Source: Aerococcus sp. Group 1 | GTDB lineage: Bacteria > Bacillota > Bacilli > Lactobacillales > Aerococcaceae | Direction: 5' to 3' | Length of the DNA stretch: 64,000 nt | Assembly (NCBI RefSeq): GCF_000193205.1 | Contig: NC_015278.1 | Location: 1,984,001-2,048,000, forward strand | Shown: positions 8,645 to 16,901 of the stretch, in pieces | Numbering within the stretch: the first letter of the stretch is position 1 | How the letters are laid out: each line of letters starts with the position of its first letter | The notes under the pieces: generated by a model | Told to the model about the DNA's origin: nothing | The model's database searches: none | What the model saw: only the letters and a program-made list of their open reading frames with translations | Made by a program: the position numbers and the translations under genes

Positions 8645-9823
8645 CTATTTAACCGCTTCGATGGCTTGAGAACCAACCACTTGGCCGTCTTTTACCTCTT
8701 GGATAAAGACAGTCTTAGAAGGATTGTGTTTTTCGTCCATGGAGAAGTTCCCAGTGACTCCGGTAAAGTCCTTGGTTTCAGCCAGAGCTTTTTGGACCGC
8801 TTCCCCATCAGTGCTTCCGGCACGTTCAATGGCATCAAAGGCCAGGTTAGCCGCATCATAAGCTAAAGCTGCGAACATATCTGGTTCCGATTGGTAAGTT
8901 TCCCGGTACTTCGCTAAGAAGTCTTTGACTTCTTGAGGAGAGTCTTCGTTTTCAACGAAGTGGGCCGCATAGTAAATGTTATCCCAGTTTTCTTCCCCCG
9001 CTAAGTTAATAATTTCCTTGTTACCAAAGCCGTCTGGGCCAAGAATTGGCAGTTCAATGCCCATTTCGCGCGCTTGTTTAATAATTGGACCAGCTTCTTC
9101 ATAGTAACCCGCAACAAAGATCACTTGGGCATCTGAGTTCTTAATATTGCTCAAAATACTGTTAAAGTCAGATTCCTTTGCCACATAGGATTCTTCACGA
9201 ACCACTTCACCATCAAAGTGCTTGTGGAATTCGTCAGATAGGTTTTGACCGTAGTCAGAAGAATTATCCTTGATGATCGCTGCCTTAGTATAGCCTTCCT
9301 TGTTAGAGAATTCCGCTAGGGAGCCCCCTTGCAAGGAATCTTGGAAGCAGATTCTAAAGATATAATCCAAGACATTGCCCTCTTGGTCAAGGGTAATATT
9401 ATCAGCAGTGGCGGTTGCTGAAATCAAAGGCGTCTTAGCCCGGGTCACTGTTGAAATTGTGGCCTCGGTATTATTGGTGGTAGAAGGTCCAATAATTACT
9501 GCTGCGTTTTCATCAACGAGTTTTTCCGCACCAGAAACCGCTTCTTCCGTCGTGGACTTATTATCATATTCTAAGTAGTTGATCTTCTTGTCGAGAAGGC
9601 CGCCAGCTTGATTTTTTTCATCTACGGCGAGCTTGATCGCATTGTTCTGTACAACACCATAAGCAGAAACATTGCCCGATAACTCCCAGTTCCCCCCAAT
9701 ACGAATTTCATCTGCATTTTCAGCGGATTGATTAGTCGTTTCAGTCAAGGAACCCGAACCGCAGCCGGCTAAGGCCATGACACTCCCCAATGTCACAAAG
9801 GCTTTCAACCATTTCTTATTCAT
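8645..9823 (-). CDS. branched-chain amino-acid-binding lipoprotein (LivJ family), copy 1
   Basis: A 392-residue type I periplasmic-binding-fold protein with a signal peptide and lipobox LAGC, lipidated Cys at residue 21. Recognisable LivJ-family segments are IRIGGNWELSGNVSAYG, AVIIGPSTTNNTEATIS and ITLDQEG...FRICFQDSLQGGSLA. It captures amino acids outside the cell for LivHMGF encoded directly downstream. It is one of three tandem paralogues (8645, 10046, 11747), similar throughout, including the C-terminal ETKDFTGVTGNFSMDEKHNP segment. It has its own promoter (9884-9912) overlapping an operator-like palindrome. The start has GAGGAGG upstream. The individual ligand is not predictable. Confidence 0.9.
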   Translation of the reverse strand: MNKKWLKAFVTLGSVMALAGCGSGSLTETTNQSAENADEIRIGGNWELSGNVSAYGVVQNNAIKLAVDEKNQAGGLLDKKINYLEYDNKSTTEEAVSGAEKLVDENAAVIIGPSTTNNTEATISTVTRAKTPLISATATADNITLDQEGNVLDYIFRICFQDSLQGGSLAEFSNKEGYTKAAIIKDNSSDYGQNLSDEFHKHFDGEVVREESYVAKESDFNSILSNIKNSDAQVIFVAGYYEEAGPIIKQAREMGIELPILGPDGFGNKEIINLAGEENWDNIYYAAHFVENEDSPQEVKDFLAKYRETYQSEPDMFAALAYDAANLAFDAIERAGSTDGEAVQKALAETKDFTGVTGNFSMDEKHNPSKTVFIQEVKDGQVVGSQAIEAVK

Positions 9824-9883
9824 GCTAACTCCTCCTCATTAAAATTTGACAAAAGAATAAGTATTCAATTGCTGATACTCAAT

Positions 9884-9912
9884 ATTCTAAAATAGTCTGA
9901 CAATTCTGTCAA
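9884..9912 (-). promoter_or_regulatory. sigma-A promoter of Liv binding protein copy 1
   Basis: On the minus strand: -35 TTGACA (9907-9912), a 17-base spacer, -10 TAGAAT (9884-9889), about 60 bases before the start codon. The -35 and spacer are covered by the palindrome TGACAATTCTGTCA (9898-9911). Confidence 0.75.
9891..9911. promoter_or_regulatory. operator-like palindrome / CodY-box-like site
   Basis: TGACAATTCTGTCA (9898-9911) is an imperfect inverted repeat on top of the -35 box. The 15 bases at 9891-9905 fit the CodY consensus AATTTTCWGAAAATT at 12 positions. The core GACAATTCTGTC recurs exactly downstream of the promoter of the third paralogue (12949-12960). CodY control of branched-chain amino-acid transport is established in Firmicutes; assignment here is inference. 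Confidence 0.5.
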
Positions 9913-10045
9913 TCACTTTTTAGTTTTTTAGATATTATTTATCAAACTTTAGAGAAGACCAAGTAACTTATGGATATGATAAATAGTCTTTAGGTTAAAT
10001 TTTCAGTGAATAAAGTTTAATTTAAAAATTCCTGTATTTAAGCGA

Positions 10046-11221
10046 TTATTTCACCACTTCGGTATCCACCACTTTGCCGTCTTGAAGTTCTTGGACAAAA
10101 ACCTCTTTAACGGGGTTGTGGTTTTCATCGAAGGAGAATTTACCGGTAACTCCTTGGAAGTCCTTAGTTTCTGCTAAGGCTTTTTGAACAGCTTCGCTAT
10201 CTGTTGAACCAGCTTTTTCCATGGCTTGGGCGATTAAGTTAGTTGCATCATAAGCTAAAGCAGCAAAGTGGTCAGGTGAAGTCCCGTAAGCATCTTCATA
10301 TTTCTTGATGAATTCTTTGACGTTTTCAGGTGACTCTTCATTATGGGAGAAGTGGGTCACGAAGAAGACATCATGGGCATTTTCCGGACCAGCTAAATCG
10401 ATGAGTTTTTGGTTACCAAAGCCATCAGGTCCTAAGACTGCTGCATTCACACCCATTTCCCGTAATTGTTTGATGATTAATCCACCTTCTTGGTAGTAAC
10501 CAGCGATAAAGACCACATCAGGTGAATTTTGTTTTAAGTTGGTTAAGAGGGCTTTGAAGTCGGTATCTCCACTGGTGTAAGACTCCTCACCAACCACTTG
10601 ACCGCCATGCTCTTCAAAGGAAGCCTTGAAGTCATTAGCCACGTTTTGACCGTAGTCAGAGGAGTTGTCTTTTAGGACAGCAACCTTCTTCCAACCCTTT
10701 TGAGCGGCATACTTCCCTAATTCCTTACTTTGATAGGCATCTTCGAAACAGGTTCTAAAGACGTAGTCGTAGAGGTTCCCCTTATCGTCGAGGGTCAAAC
10801 CATTACCAGTCGCTGCTGGGGCTACCATGGGCACCTTAAATTGTTGGGCGACTGGAATTTGCGCTTCACAGTTTCCTGTAGTGTCTGAACCAACCAGAAC
10901 ATTAACGCCTTCTTGTTCCACTAAGCGGGTGGCTTGGGAAGTGGATTCAGCATTGTCTGACTTGTTATCGGCACTGACATATTCCACCTTCTTCCCTAAG
11001 ACCCCGCCTTTATCGTTGAGGTTTTGAACGGCAACTTTCACCCCATTGTCGTGAGGCGTTCCGTAGGCAGAATATTGACCAGATAAGGACCAGTTCCCAC
11101 CAATCTTCACCACATCACTGTTAGCAGAATCGTTCTTAGCGGTCTCGGTCATCGATCCACAAGCCCCTAGCATCATAGCAGTTCCAAATAAGGCGGCTAA
11201 TTTCTTCATTTTTTTCTTCAT
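10046..11221 (-). CDS. branched-chain amino-acid-binding lipoprotein (LivJ family), copy 2
   Basis: A 391-residue paralogue of its neighbours, with lipobox LGAC (Cys 21) after a Lys-rich signal peptide. The type I binding fold is evident from VKIGGNWSLSGQYSAYG, VNVLVGSDTTGNCEAQI and VLKDNSSDYGQNVANDF. It lacks an obvious copy of the palindromic operator near its start; instead its 5' region of about 525 bases carries hairpins, including a strong terminator-like one 120 bases upstream. That suggests regulation different from copies 1 and 3. Presumed role is extracellular capture of amino acids for LivHMGF; the ligand may differ from those of the other two copies. Confidence 0.9.
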   Translation of the reverse strand: MKKKMKKLAALFGTAMMLGACGSMTETAKNDSANSDVVKIGGNWSLSGQYSAYGTPHDNGVKVAVQNLNDKGGVLGKKVEYVSADNKSDNAESTSQATRLVEQEGVNVLVGSDTTGNCEAQIPVAQQFKVPMVAPAATGNGLTLDDKGNLYDYVFRTCFEDAYQSKELGKYAAQKGWKKVAVLKDNSSDYGQNVANDFKASFEEHGGQVVGEESYTSGDTDFKALLTNLKQNSPDVVFIAGYYQEGGLIIKQLREMGVNAAVLGPDGFGNQKLIDLAGPENAHDVFFVTHFSHNEESPENVKEFIKKYEDAYGTSPDHFAALAYDATNLIAQAMEKAGSTDSEAVQKALAETKDFQGVTGKFSFDENHNPVKEVFVQELQDGKVVDTEVVK

Positions 11222-11337
11222 CTTTAAAACCCTTTCTCAAGTATTGCTCACGGCAATTTCCTTAGAATCATCAAACGCTGATTTGTTGGCCAACAGAGAA
11301 GCGTTACATACAAATTATTTCAAGTCAGTAGCCATAG

Positions 11338-11376
11338 AAAAAGCCACCCATCTTAGAATGAATGGGTGGCTTTATT
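11338..11376. terminator. terminator-like hairpin upstream of Liv binding protein copy 2
   Basis: AAAGCCACCCAT / ATGGGTGGCTTT, 12-base stem, T-run on the minus strand. It sits about 120 bases upstream of the 11221 start and over 300 bases after the terminator of copy 3, so it is not needed to end copy 3. It may be an attenuator in the leader of copy 2 or the end of a small transcript. Confidence 0.7.
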
Positions 11377-11378
11377 GT

Positions 11379-11701
11379 TTATCCAAGTCCCATTCATTTT
11401 AACAAGCACGAATAGGACTTAGTCTGTTTTTTATTGAAACAGCGTTAAGCCCTGGTATTAATAATAATAATAATTGCTTGATGGGAGCTAAACATGGATA
11501 AACTTCCTTTCGAAATAATCTTGAACTTATTCTAGCAGGGCTTTCCATAGAAAGCAAGCCCTTTTGTGATAATTGTCTGAATTTTTAAAATATTGGCTAA
11601 TTAAAAGATATAAAGAATAGTTAAGCGGACTTCGGCAAGCCCGCTAAAGATCCCTCAATAAATAGGGTCGGGCTTTCTTTTTGCGATTAAATTGAGGGAT
11701 T
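11379..11701. other. unassigned intergenic region with hairpins and a TAA repeat
   Basis: No convincing gene. It holds a short TAATAATAATAATAA tract near 11460, a CodY-like 15-mer AATTGTCTGAATTTT (11571-11585, 12 matches to consensus), a GC-rich hairpin near 11622-11646 (AGCGG...CCGCT), and an inverted repeat ATCCCTCAAT...AATTGAGGGAT at about 11649-11701. The structures could belong to a long leader of the copy 2 binding-protein gene. I see no T-box signature in it. Confidence 0.45.
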
Positions 11702-11729
11702 AAAAAAGCCACGACAATAAGTCATGACT
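11702..11729 (-). terminator. terminator of Liv binding protein copy 3
   Basis: On the minus strand GTCATGAC / GTCGTGGC (with G-U pairs) is followed by six T, starting about 17 bases after the stop codon of the 11747-12910 gene. Confidence 0.75.
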
Positions 11730-11746
11730 TAATTTCACTTGGAAAT

Positions 11747-12910
11747 CTAGGGTTCAATTGGGGTGGTGTCGACGATTTCGCCGTGGTCCAGCTCTTGAAC
11801 ATAGGCGGTCTTGATCGGGTTGTGTTGGTCATTAATGGTAAAGCTACCGGTAACCCCAGAGAAATCCTTGGTTTCAGCTAAGGTTTGGTTGAGAGCCTTG
11901 CTATCTACGGACTGAGCCCGTTCAATGGCGTCGAAGGCTAAACGCGCTCCATCATAGGCTAGAGCAGCAAACATGTCCGGTGCATGGCCGAATTTTTCCT
12001 GGTAGGCCTCCATAAATTCCTTAAGCTCAGGACTTGGGTCGTTAGTGGTGTAGTGGGCTGTGTAGTAGACATCAGTCATATTGTCCTTACCCGCTAAGTC
12101 AATAAGTTCCTGGTTACCAAAGCCGTCTGGTCCTAGAATAGCGGCCTTAACCCCTTGTTCACGCGCTTGTTTAATTAGGGGGCCTGCTTCTTCATAATAG
12201 CCCGCTACAAAGATAACATCCGGTTCCTTGGACTTTAAGCGGGTCACTAGGGAGTTGAAGTCAGTATCCTTAGCGTTGTAGGCAAGTTCATCCAAGACCT
12301 CCCCTTGGAAATATTTCTTAAACTCATTGGTTAAGTTTTGTCCATAGTCGGTTGAATTATCGCGGATCAAAACCGCCCGTTTAAACTGCTTGTCGTTAGA
12401 AAACTTAGCCAGGGCTTGGCCTTGAAAGGCATCTTGGAAGCAAACCCGAAAAACATTATCTAAAACTTTGCCAGAACTATCGGTAGTTAAACGATCTCCT
12501 GTCGCCATCGGAGCAATAACAGGCAGGGAGGAGGCGCTTGAAATCTGCGCTTCCATTAAGCCGGTGGTTGCTGGACCAATGATTAAAGACACTTGATCAT
12601 TAGAGATTAACCGCGAAGTATTAGCGGTTGTTTCTTCACTGGTGGATTTATTATCCAAGGCAACATATTCAACTTGTTTCCCTAAGAGTCCGCCCGCCTG
12701 GTTGACCTTGTCGACGGCTAGTTCCACCCCTTCATTACCTGGACTACCATAGCCTGCCGTTGCACCGGAGAGTTCCCAGTTACCGCCAATCTTAATCACA
12801 TCTGCTTGGTCGTTAGACTTTTCCTGAGTTTGGGTTAAAGACCCACAGGCAGTCATCATTAAGCAGGAGACGACGAGGGCCAACCCCTTTAAATTGCGCT
12901 TGATCTTCAT
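11747..12910 (-). CDS. branched-chain amino-acid-binding lipoprotein (LivJ family), copy 3
   Basis: A 387-residue paralogue with lipobox MTAC (Cys 22). Conserved segments IKIGGNWELSGATAGYG, LIIGPATTGLMEAQISS and LIRDNSTDYGQNLTNEF align with copies 1 and 2, and it resembles copy 1 more closely (for example, AGYYEEAGPLIKQARE). The ATG has an AAAAGGAGG site. It is monocistronic: its own promoter upstream and a terminator at 11702-11729. An operator-like palindrome in its 5' untranslated region matches the one at copy 1's promoter, so those two copies probably answer to the same regulator. Confidence 0.9.
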   Translation of the reverse strand: MKIKRNLKGLALVVSCLMMTACGSLTQTQEKSNDQADVIKIGGNWELSGATAGYGSPGNEGVELAVDKVNQAGGLLGKQVEYVALDNKSTSEETTANTSRLISNDQVSLIIGPATTGLMEAQISSASSLPVIAPMATGDRLTTDSSGKVLDNVFRVCFQDAFQGQALAKFSNDKQFKRAVLIRDNSTDYGQNLTNEFKKYFQGEVLDELAYNAKDTDFNSLVTRLKSKEPDVIFVAGYYEEAGPLIKQAREQGVKAAILGPDGFGNQELIDLAGKDNMTDVYYTAHYTTNDPSPELKEFMEAYQEKFGHAPDMFAALAYDGARLAFDAIERAQSVDSKALNQTLAETKDFSGVTGSFTINDQHNPIKTAYVQELDHGEIVDTTPIEP

Positions 12911-12947
12911 AGCTCATCCTCCTTTTCTCTAAATAAATATAAATATC

Positions 12948-12961
12948 AGACAATTCTGTCT
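12948..12961. promoter_or_regulatory. operator-like palindrome in the leader of Liv binding protein copy 3
   Basis: AGACAATTCTGTCT, an imperfect inverted repeat about 14 bases downstream of the -10 box, shares its 12-base core with the operator at copy 1. The 15-mer at 12941-12955 fits the CodY consensus at 12 positions. A protein bound here would block early elongation or initiation. Confidence 0.5.
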
Positions 12962-12975
12962 TTAAATCAGATTTT

Positions 12976-13004
12976 ATTGTATTTTATTTACCTATCCCTG
13001 TCAA
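12976..13004 (-). promoter_or_regulatory. sigma-A promoter of Liv binding protein copy 3
   Basis: On the minus strand: -35 TTGACA (12999-13004), 17-base spacer, -10 TACAAT (12976-12981). Near-consensus boxes with ideal spacing. Confidence 0.78.
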
Positions 13005-13031
13005 TATTATTTTATAGATTGCAATTTAAAC

Positions 13032-13065
13032 AAAAAAGAACTGAGATAAAACTCTCAGTTCCTTT
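13032..13065 (-). terminator. terminator downstream of the FtsX-type exporter operon
   Basis: On the minus strand GGAACTGAGA / TCTCAGTTC with a 6-base loop, followed by a run of T. It ends the 16734-13208 ABC exporter unit. Confidence 0.85.
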
Positions 13066-13103
13066 GATAGAAGTATCACACTCTACAGTTAAGTTCAGAC
13101 ACC

Positions 13104-13180
13104 AGACTTGAAGTCGCTTCAGAAAATTTCTAGGCACAGTTTTCTGTGCTTATGGTATATTCCTCCAGGGATTCAAGTCT
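13104..13180. repeat. inverted-repeat element between exporter stop and terminator
   Basis: AGACTTGAA (13104-13112) pairs with TTCAAGTCT (13172-13180), enclosing a small CACAG/CTGTG hairpin. It forms a hairpin of about 77 bases in the 3' untranslated region of the exporter operon, distinct from the terminator that follows. Function unknown. Confidence 0.5.
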
Positions 13181-13207
13181 CTGACAGTGTCCTCACATCC
13201 TTTTCTT

Positions 13208-16030
13208 CTATTCTACCCCTTTCAGAGCTTCTACCATGTCGACTCGCTTGAGTTTGACATGCATGATCCCCATGACGATCAAGGTAAAGAGATAGGTCAG
13301 GGCAACGGAATAGAGATAGGAGGTCCAATGGATGGTATGGGGGAAGATTAGGTTATCTACTTCCACAGTTTTTAAGATATAGCCGGTTAAACCATAGCCC
13401 ATCAAGAGACCAATGAGAATGCCTGCTGTGGTGAGCAGGAGGGTCTCCCTAAAGATATACATGGTCACTTCATTAGGGTAGGCCCCGAGGACCTTGATGG
13501 TGGATAATTCCCGAATCCGTTCCGACACATTGATATTGGTTAAGCTATAGAGCACTATGAAGGCTAGAAGTGCTGCCGCAATAATGAGAATTAAAGTCAC
13601 CACATTCAAGCTTTCAATGGTGTCATTAAAGGCATCACGGAGGCTCTGGCTAGCGTAGGCGGCTAGGACATGGTCAGTATTTTGTAAGTCTTCCAAGACC
13701 TGACCTTCACTCGCTGACTGGCTTAATTGGATCTGACCCATATTAGGAGCCGGCAGATCCTTAGAAATCAAGTTCTTATAGGTATTCTCAGTAATAAAGC
13801 AGTCGTGGAAGATGTAAGATTCCACAATTCCCCCGACCGGCAGACTTATCTTTTGCCCCGATTCATTGGCCAGTTCAATACTATCCCCCTCAGAAAGTCC
13901 TAGTAAGCGGGCCAGTTTTTGGCTAATGAGAGCCTCGTTATCCTTTAAATCATAGGTCTCTGCTTGACCGTCCACGGCGTTGAAGGCATAGAAGTCATGG
14001 TAGGGACTGTTAGGGTTAAAGACCCGGAGGCGGACAGTCTGGGTATTCACGCTGGGATCGGTGGTTTCCAAGTTGGTAGTATAGGAATGGAGGACTTGGT
14101 CGACACCCTGGGTCGCTTCCACTGCTTCCCGGACAGCTTGGCTATCCTCTGCATTCAAGTCATTAGCGTATTGGGCCACAAGATCATAGGACTCAATCAC
14201 GGTATATTGGCGGTCAGCCAGACCAGAAATGGAGTCAGAGATACCAAAACCAGTCAAGACCAAGGCCGTACTGCCGGCTACCCCTATCACAGTCATCAAG
14301 TTCCGTCCCTTATAACGGAAGAGGTTGCGGAGGGTAATCTTCATAGAGAAGTTTAAATGATTCCATAACCAGCGCCATTTCTCTAAGAGGATATGCTCCC
14401 CTTGCTTAGGCGGTTTAGGCCGCATCAATTGGGCAGCATTCTCTTGGAGTAAGTGGCTGGTGGTAAAAATAGCCGGTCCCACTGTGGTTAAGAGGGCTAT
14501 GCACAAGGCTAGGAGGATATCTTTCAGGTAGAAACCGTACTGGATATCCGGCAGGGTATACATCATCCGGTAAGCGTTGTAGATAATATTAGGGAAGAGG
14601 AAGTTACCAATCCCTACCCCGATCACGGTTCCTAAGAGACTGGCTAGACTAGCATAGAGAAGAAACTGCATGGCAATGTCTCCTGACCCGTAGCCAATCG
14701 CCTTCATGGTCCCCACTTGTGAGCGTTGCTCATCAACCATCCTTGACATGGAGGTGTAGGAAACTAAAGCTGCCACCAAGAAGAAGATCCAAGGGAAGAC
14801 TTGGGCAATGGCAGAAATCCGTTCCGCGTTATCCCCATACTCACTAATTCCCGATAAAGCACTCCGGTCATTGATTAGGTAAGTGGGAGCTTTGAGTTCC
14901 TCAAGCTGTTTGGCTTGGTCATCTAAGTCTTTGGTTTTTTGGTCGATTTCTTTCTTAGCCGATTCCATTTGCTCTCGACCCTTTGAAAGCTGGTCTTTTT
15001 CCTGGTTGAGGCGGTCTTGAGTGGCTTGGAACTGCCCGGCAACTTGGCCCAAACCAGCCGCTTCTAGGCTCGTCCCCTCAGGCAACTGACTCTTAAGCCC
15101 TTGAACTTCTTGGTCGAGCTGAGCCTGGGCTTGGTCTAAGGTCGACTGGGCCTGGTCAAGCTGGCTACTTTTATTGTTTAAGTCGTCCTGGGCCTGATTA
15201 AGCTTTTGGCGGCCCTCATCGACAGCCGATTGGCCATCCTTTTTAGCTTCTTCCAGTAGACTTGCGGGCCGGTCTTCAACTGCCGCTTCGACCTCGGCTT
15301 TTTTATCGGCAACCACTTGGTCGTAGTCATCACTATAGCCGTTGTATTGACGGGCTTTTGGAATACGGATCGAAATGGCTGAGTCGTATTCTCCTTCTAA
15401 AGCTTCTGGACTGACTACCGCAAAGGCATCCAAGGCTCCGTCACCGATACTGGTTTGTCCCCGGATTAACTTATCAATATACATGGGTGAATCAACAAAG
15501 CCTACCACCTTAAAGCTGTCCTGCTTAAGGTGGGGGGCCTTGTCATCATCAGTCTTACCCACTTGGTTGAAAGTAATGGTGTCACCAATGCCAATATCTA
15601 CCTGGTTTTCAGCAATTAGCATATGGTCAAGAGCAATCTCCTGGTCATTTTCAGGTAGGCGTCCTTCCTTGACTTTGAAGTGGTTGACTTGGCTATCTAA
15701 GGCATTAAAGTTTGGAAAAATCCGGTAGAGTAGTTCTGAGTTCTCAGATTGGCGGTCGACAGTCTTATAGGGTAAACTATCGATTCCATCCACCTTTCCT
15801 AAAGCCTCCAAATCTTCTTTGCGGATCCCCCAAGTGGATTGGAGGGAAAGATCCTCTAAGTAATAATCATCATAGTATTGGTTAGACGTATTTAACATAT
15901 TTGGCGCCGCGGCTCGGATCCCTACAAAGAAACCCGTACCTAATAGGATAATTCCAAAGAGGGCTAGAAAGCGTGCCCAGGAATTTCTAATCTCCCGCCA
16001 AGCATTCTTCCATAAAGCTGTTTTCTTCAT
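13208..16030 (-). CDS. FtsX-family ABC transporter permease (MacB-like) with coiled coil
   Basis: About 940 residues. A first membrane helix (about 18-40) is followed by a long extracellular region, a Gln/Ala/Leu-rich coiled coil (roughly residues 260-385, with repeats such as LDQAQSTLDQAQAQLDQE), then FtsX-type membrane domains near 405-520 and 790-930, with an additional helix and extracellular domain between them. Double-FtsX permeases with a coiled coil work with a partner ATPase, here the gene ending 2 bases upstream of this ATG, to move lipids, peptides or antibiotics or to control cell-wall enzymes. I prefer ATG 16030 to the in-frame GTG at 16039 because that GTG falls in the ATPase stop region. 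The substrate is unknown. Confidence 0.85.
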   Translation of the reverse strand: MKKTALWKNAWREIRNSWARFLALFGIILLGTGFFVGIRAAAPNMLNTSNQYYDDYYLEDLSLQSTWGIRKEDLEALGKVDGIDSLPYKTVDRQSENSELLYRIFPNFNALDSQVNHFKVKEGRLPENDQEIALDHMLIAENQVDIGIGDTITFNQVGKTDDDKAPHLKQDSFKVVGFVDSPMYIDKLIRGQTSIGDGALDAFAVVSPEALEGEYDSAISIRIPKARQYNGYSDDYDQVVADKKAEVEAAVEDRPASLLEEAKKDGQSAVDEGRQKLNQAQDDLNNKSSQLDQAQSTLDQAQAQLDQEVQGLKSQLPEGTSLEAAGLGQVAGQFQATQDRLNQEKDQLSKGREQMESAKKEIDQKTKDLDDQAKQLEELKAPTYLINDRSALSGISEYGDNAERISAIAQVFPWIFFLVAALVSYTSMSRMVDEQRSQVGTMKAIGYGSGDIAMQFLLYASLASLLGTVIGVGIGNFLFPNIIYNAYRMMYTLPDIQYGFYLKDILLALCIALLTTVGPAIFTTSHLLQENAAQLMRPKPPKQGEHILLEKWRWLWNHLNFSMKITLRNLFRYKGRNLMTVIGVAGSTALVLTGFGISDSISGLADRQYTVIESYDLVAQYANDLNAEDSQAVREAVEATQGVDQVLHSYTTNLETTDPSVNTQTVRLRVFNPNSPYHDFYAFNAVDGQAETYDLKDNEALISQKLARLLGLSEGDSIELANESGQKISLPVGGIVESYIFHDCFITENTYKNLISKDLPAPNMGQIQLSQSASEGQVLEDLQNTDHVLAAYASQSLRDAFNDTIESLNVVTLILIIAAALLAFIVLYSLTNINVSERIRELSTIKVLGAYPNEVTMYIFRETLLLTTAGILIGLLMGYGLTGYILKTVEVDNLIFPHTIHWTSYLYSVALTYLFTLIVMGIMHVKLKRVDMVEALKGVE

Positions 16031-16032
16031 GC

Positions 16033-16734
16033 CTACCACTCAATCTCTTCTACTTGCTTAGGGTCGTCCTGGGTAACATTGGATTCCACCTGACCGTTTT
16101 TAATCCGGATCACCCGGTCAGCCATGTGGGCAATGTTTTGGTTGTGGGTAATAACAACGACTGTGGTTCCATTGTCTACTGACTGTTTTTGTAAGAGCTT
16201 GAGCACTTGTTGGCCGGTGTCATTATCCAGGGCCCCAGTAGGTTCATCACAGAGTAAGAGTTTGGGGTTCTTAGCAATAGCCCGAGCAATCGATACCCTT
16301 TGCTGTTCCCCACCAGAGAGTTGGGCGGGGAAGTTATTTTCCCGGTCTGCCAAGTTCACTTCCTTTAAAACCTCGCTAGCGGTAAAGGACTGGTCAGCAA
16401 TCTGCTCAGCCATTTCCACATTTTCCTTAGCAGTAAGGTTAGGAATCAGGTTATAAAATTGAAAAACAAAACCCACATTATCGCGGCGATAAGCGGTGAG
16501 CTCGCGTTCATTAAAGTTGGCAATGTTCTTTCCAGCCACCCAGATTTCACCACTAGTGGCTTGGTCCATGCCGCCTAAAATATTTAAAACCGTTGACTTT
16601 CCGGCTCCTGAAGGCCCTAGGATAACCACAAATTCCCCTTCTTCAATAGTGAAGGAGACATTGTCGTTAGCAATCACTTGGCTATTACCTTGGCCATAGC
16701 TCTTGCAAACATCTTTTAGTTCAATATAAGACAA
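16033..16734 (-). CDS. ABC transporter ATPase (MacB/LolD type), partner of FtsX permease
   Basis: A 233-residue ABC ATPase: Walker A GPSGAGKST, signature LSGGEQQRVSIARAI, Walker B LLLCDEPTGALD, switch His in VVVITHNQNIA. The Q-loop region FVFQFYNLIPNLTAKENVEM is typical of the MacB/LolD/FtsE group. A GTG at 16743 overlaps the AAAGGG ribosome binding site; the TTG at 16734 is about 6 bases downstream and gives MSYIELKDVCKSYG, the usual start, so I use it. It is followed after two bases by the FtsX-type permease and forms a two-gene exporter operon. Confidence 0.87.
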   Translation of the reverse strand: MSYIELKDVCKSYGQGNSQVIANDNVSFTIEEGEFVVILGPSGAGKSTVLNILGGMDQATSGEIWVAGKNIANFNERELTAYRRDNVGFVFQFYNLIPNLTAKENVEMAEQIADQSFTASEVLKEVNLADRENNFPAQLSGGEQQRVSIARAIAKNPKLLLCDEPTGALDNDTGQQVLKLLQKQSVDNGTTVVVITHNQNIAHMADRVIRIKNGQVESNVTQDDPKQVEEIEW

Positions 16735-16901
16735 GTTGATCACCCTTTTTGTGAATAATTCTTCTTAGATAATATAATTATACTAATTTCTCATGAAAGA
16801 AACAAAAAAGCAACTGATAGCGTTCGCTGAAAATGGTCTCCCTATCAGTAATATGATAGAGTAAAAATAAGTAAATAAAATAAAGAACAGGAGATTTTTA
16901 C

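Noticed and set aside
11338..11701. T-box riboswitch for branched-chain amino acids
   Set aside because: No AGGGTGGNACCGCG-like T-box motif or specifier arrangement could be found.
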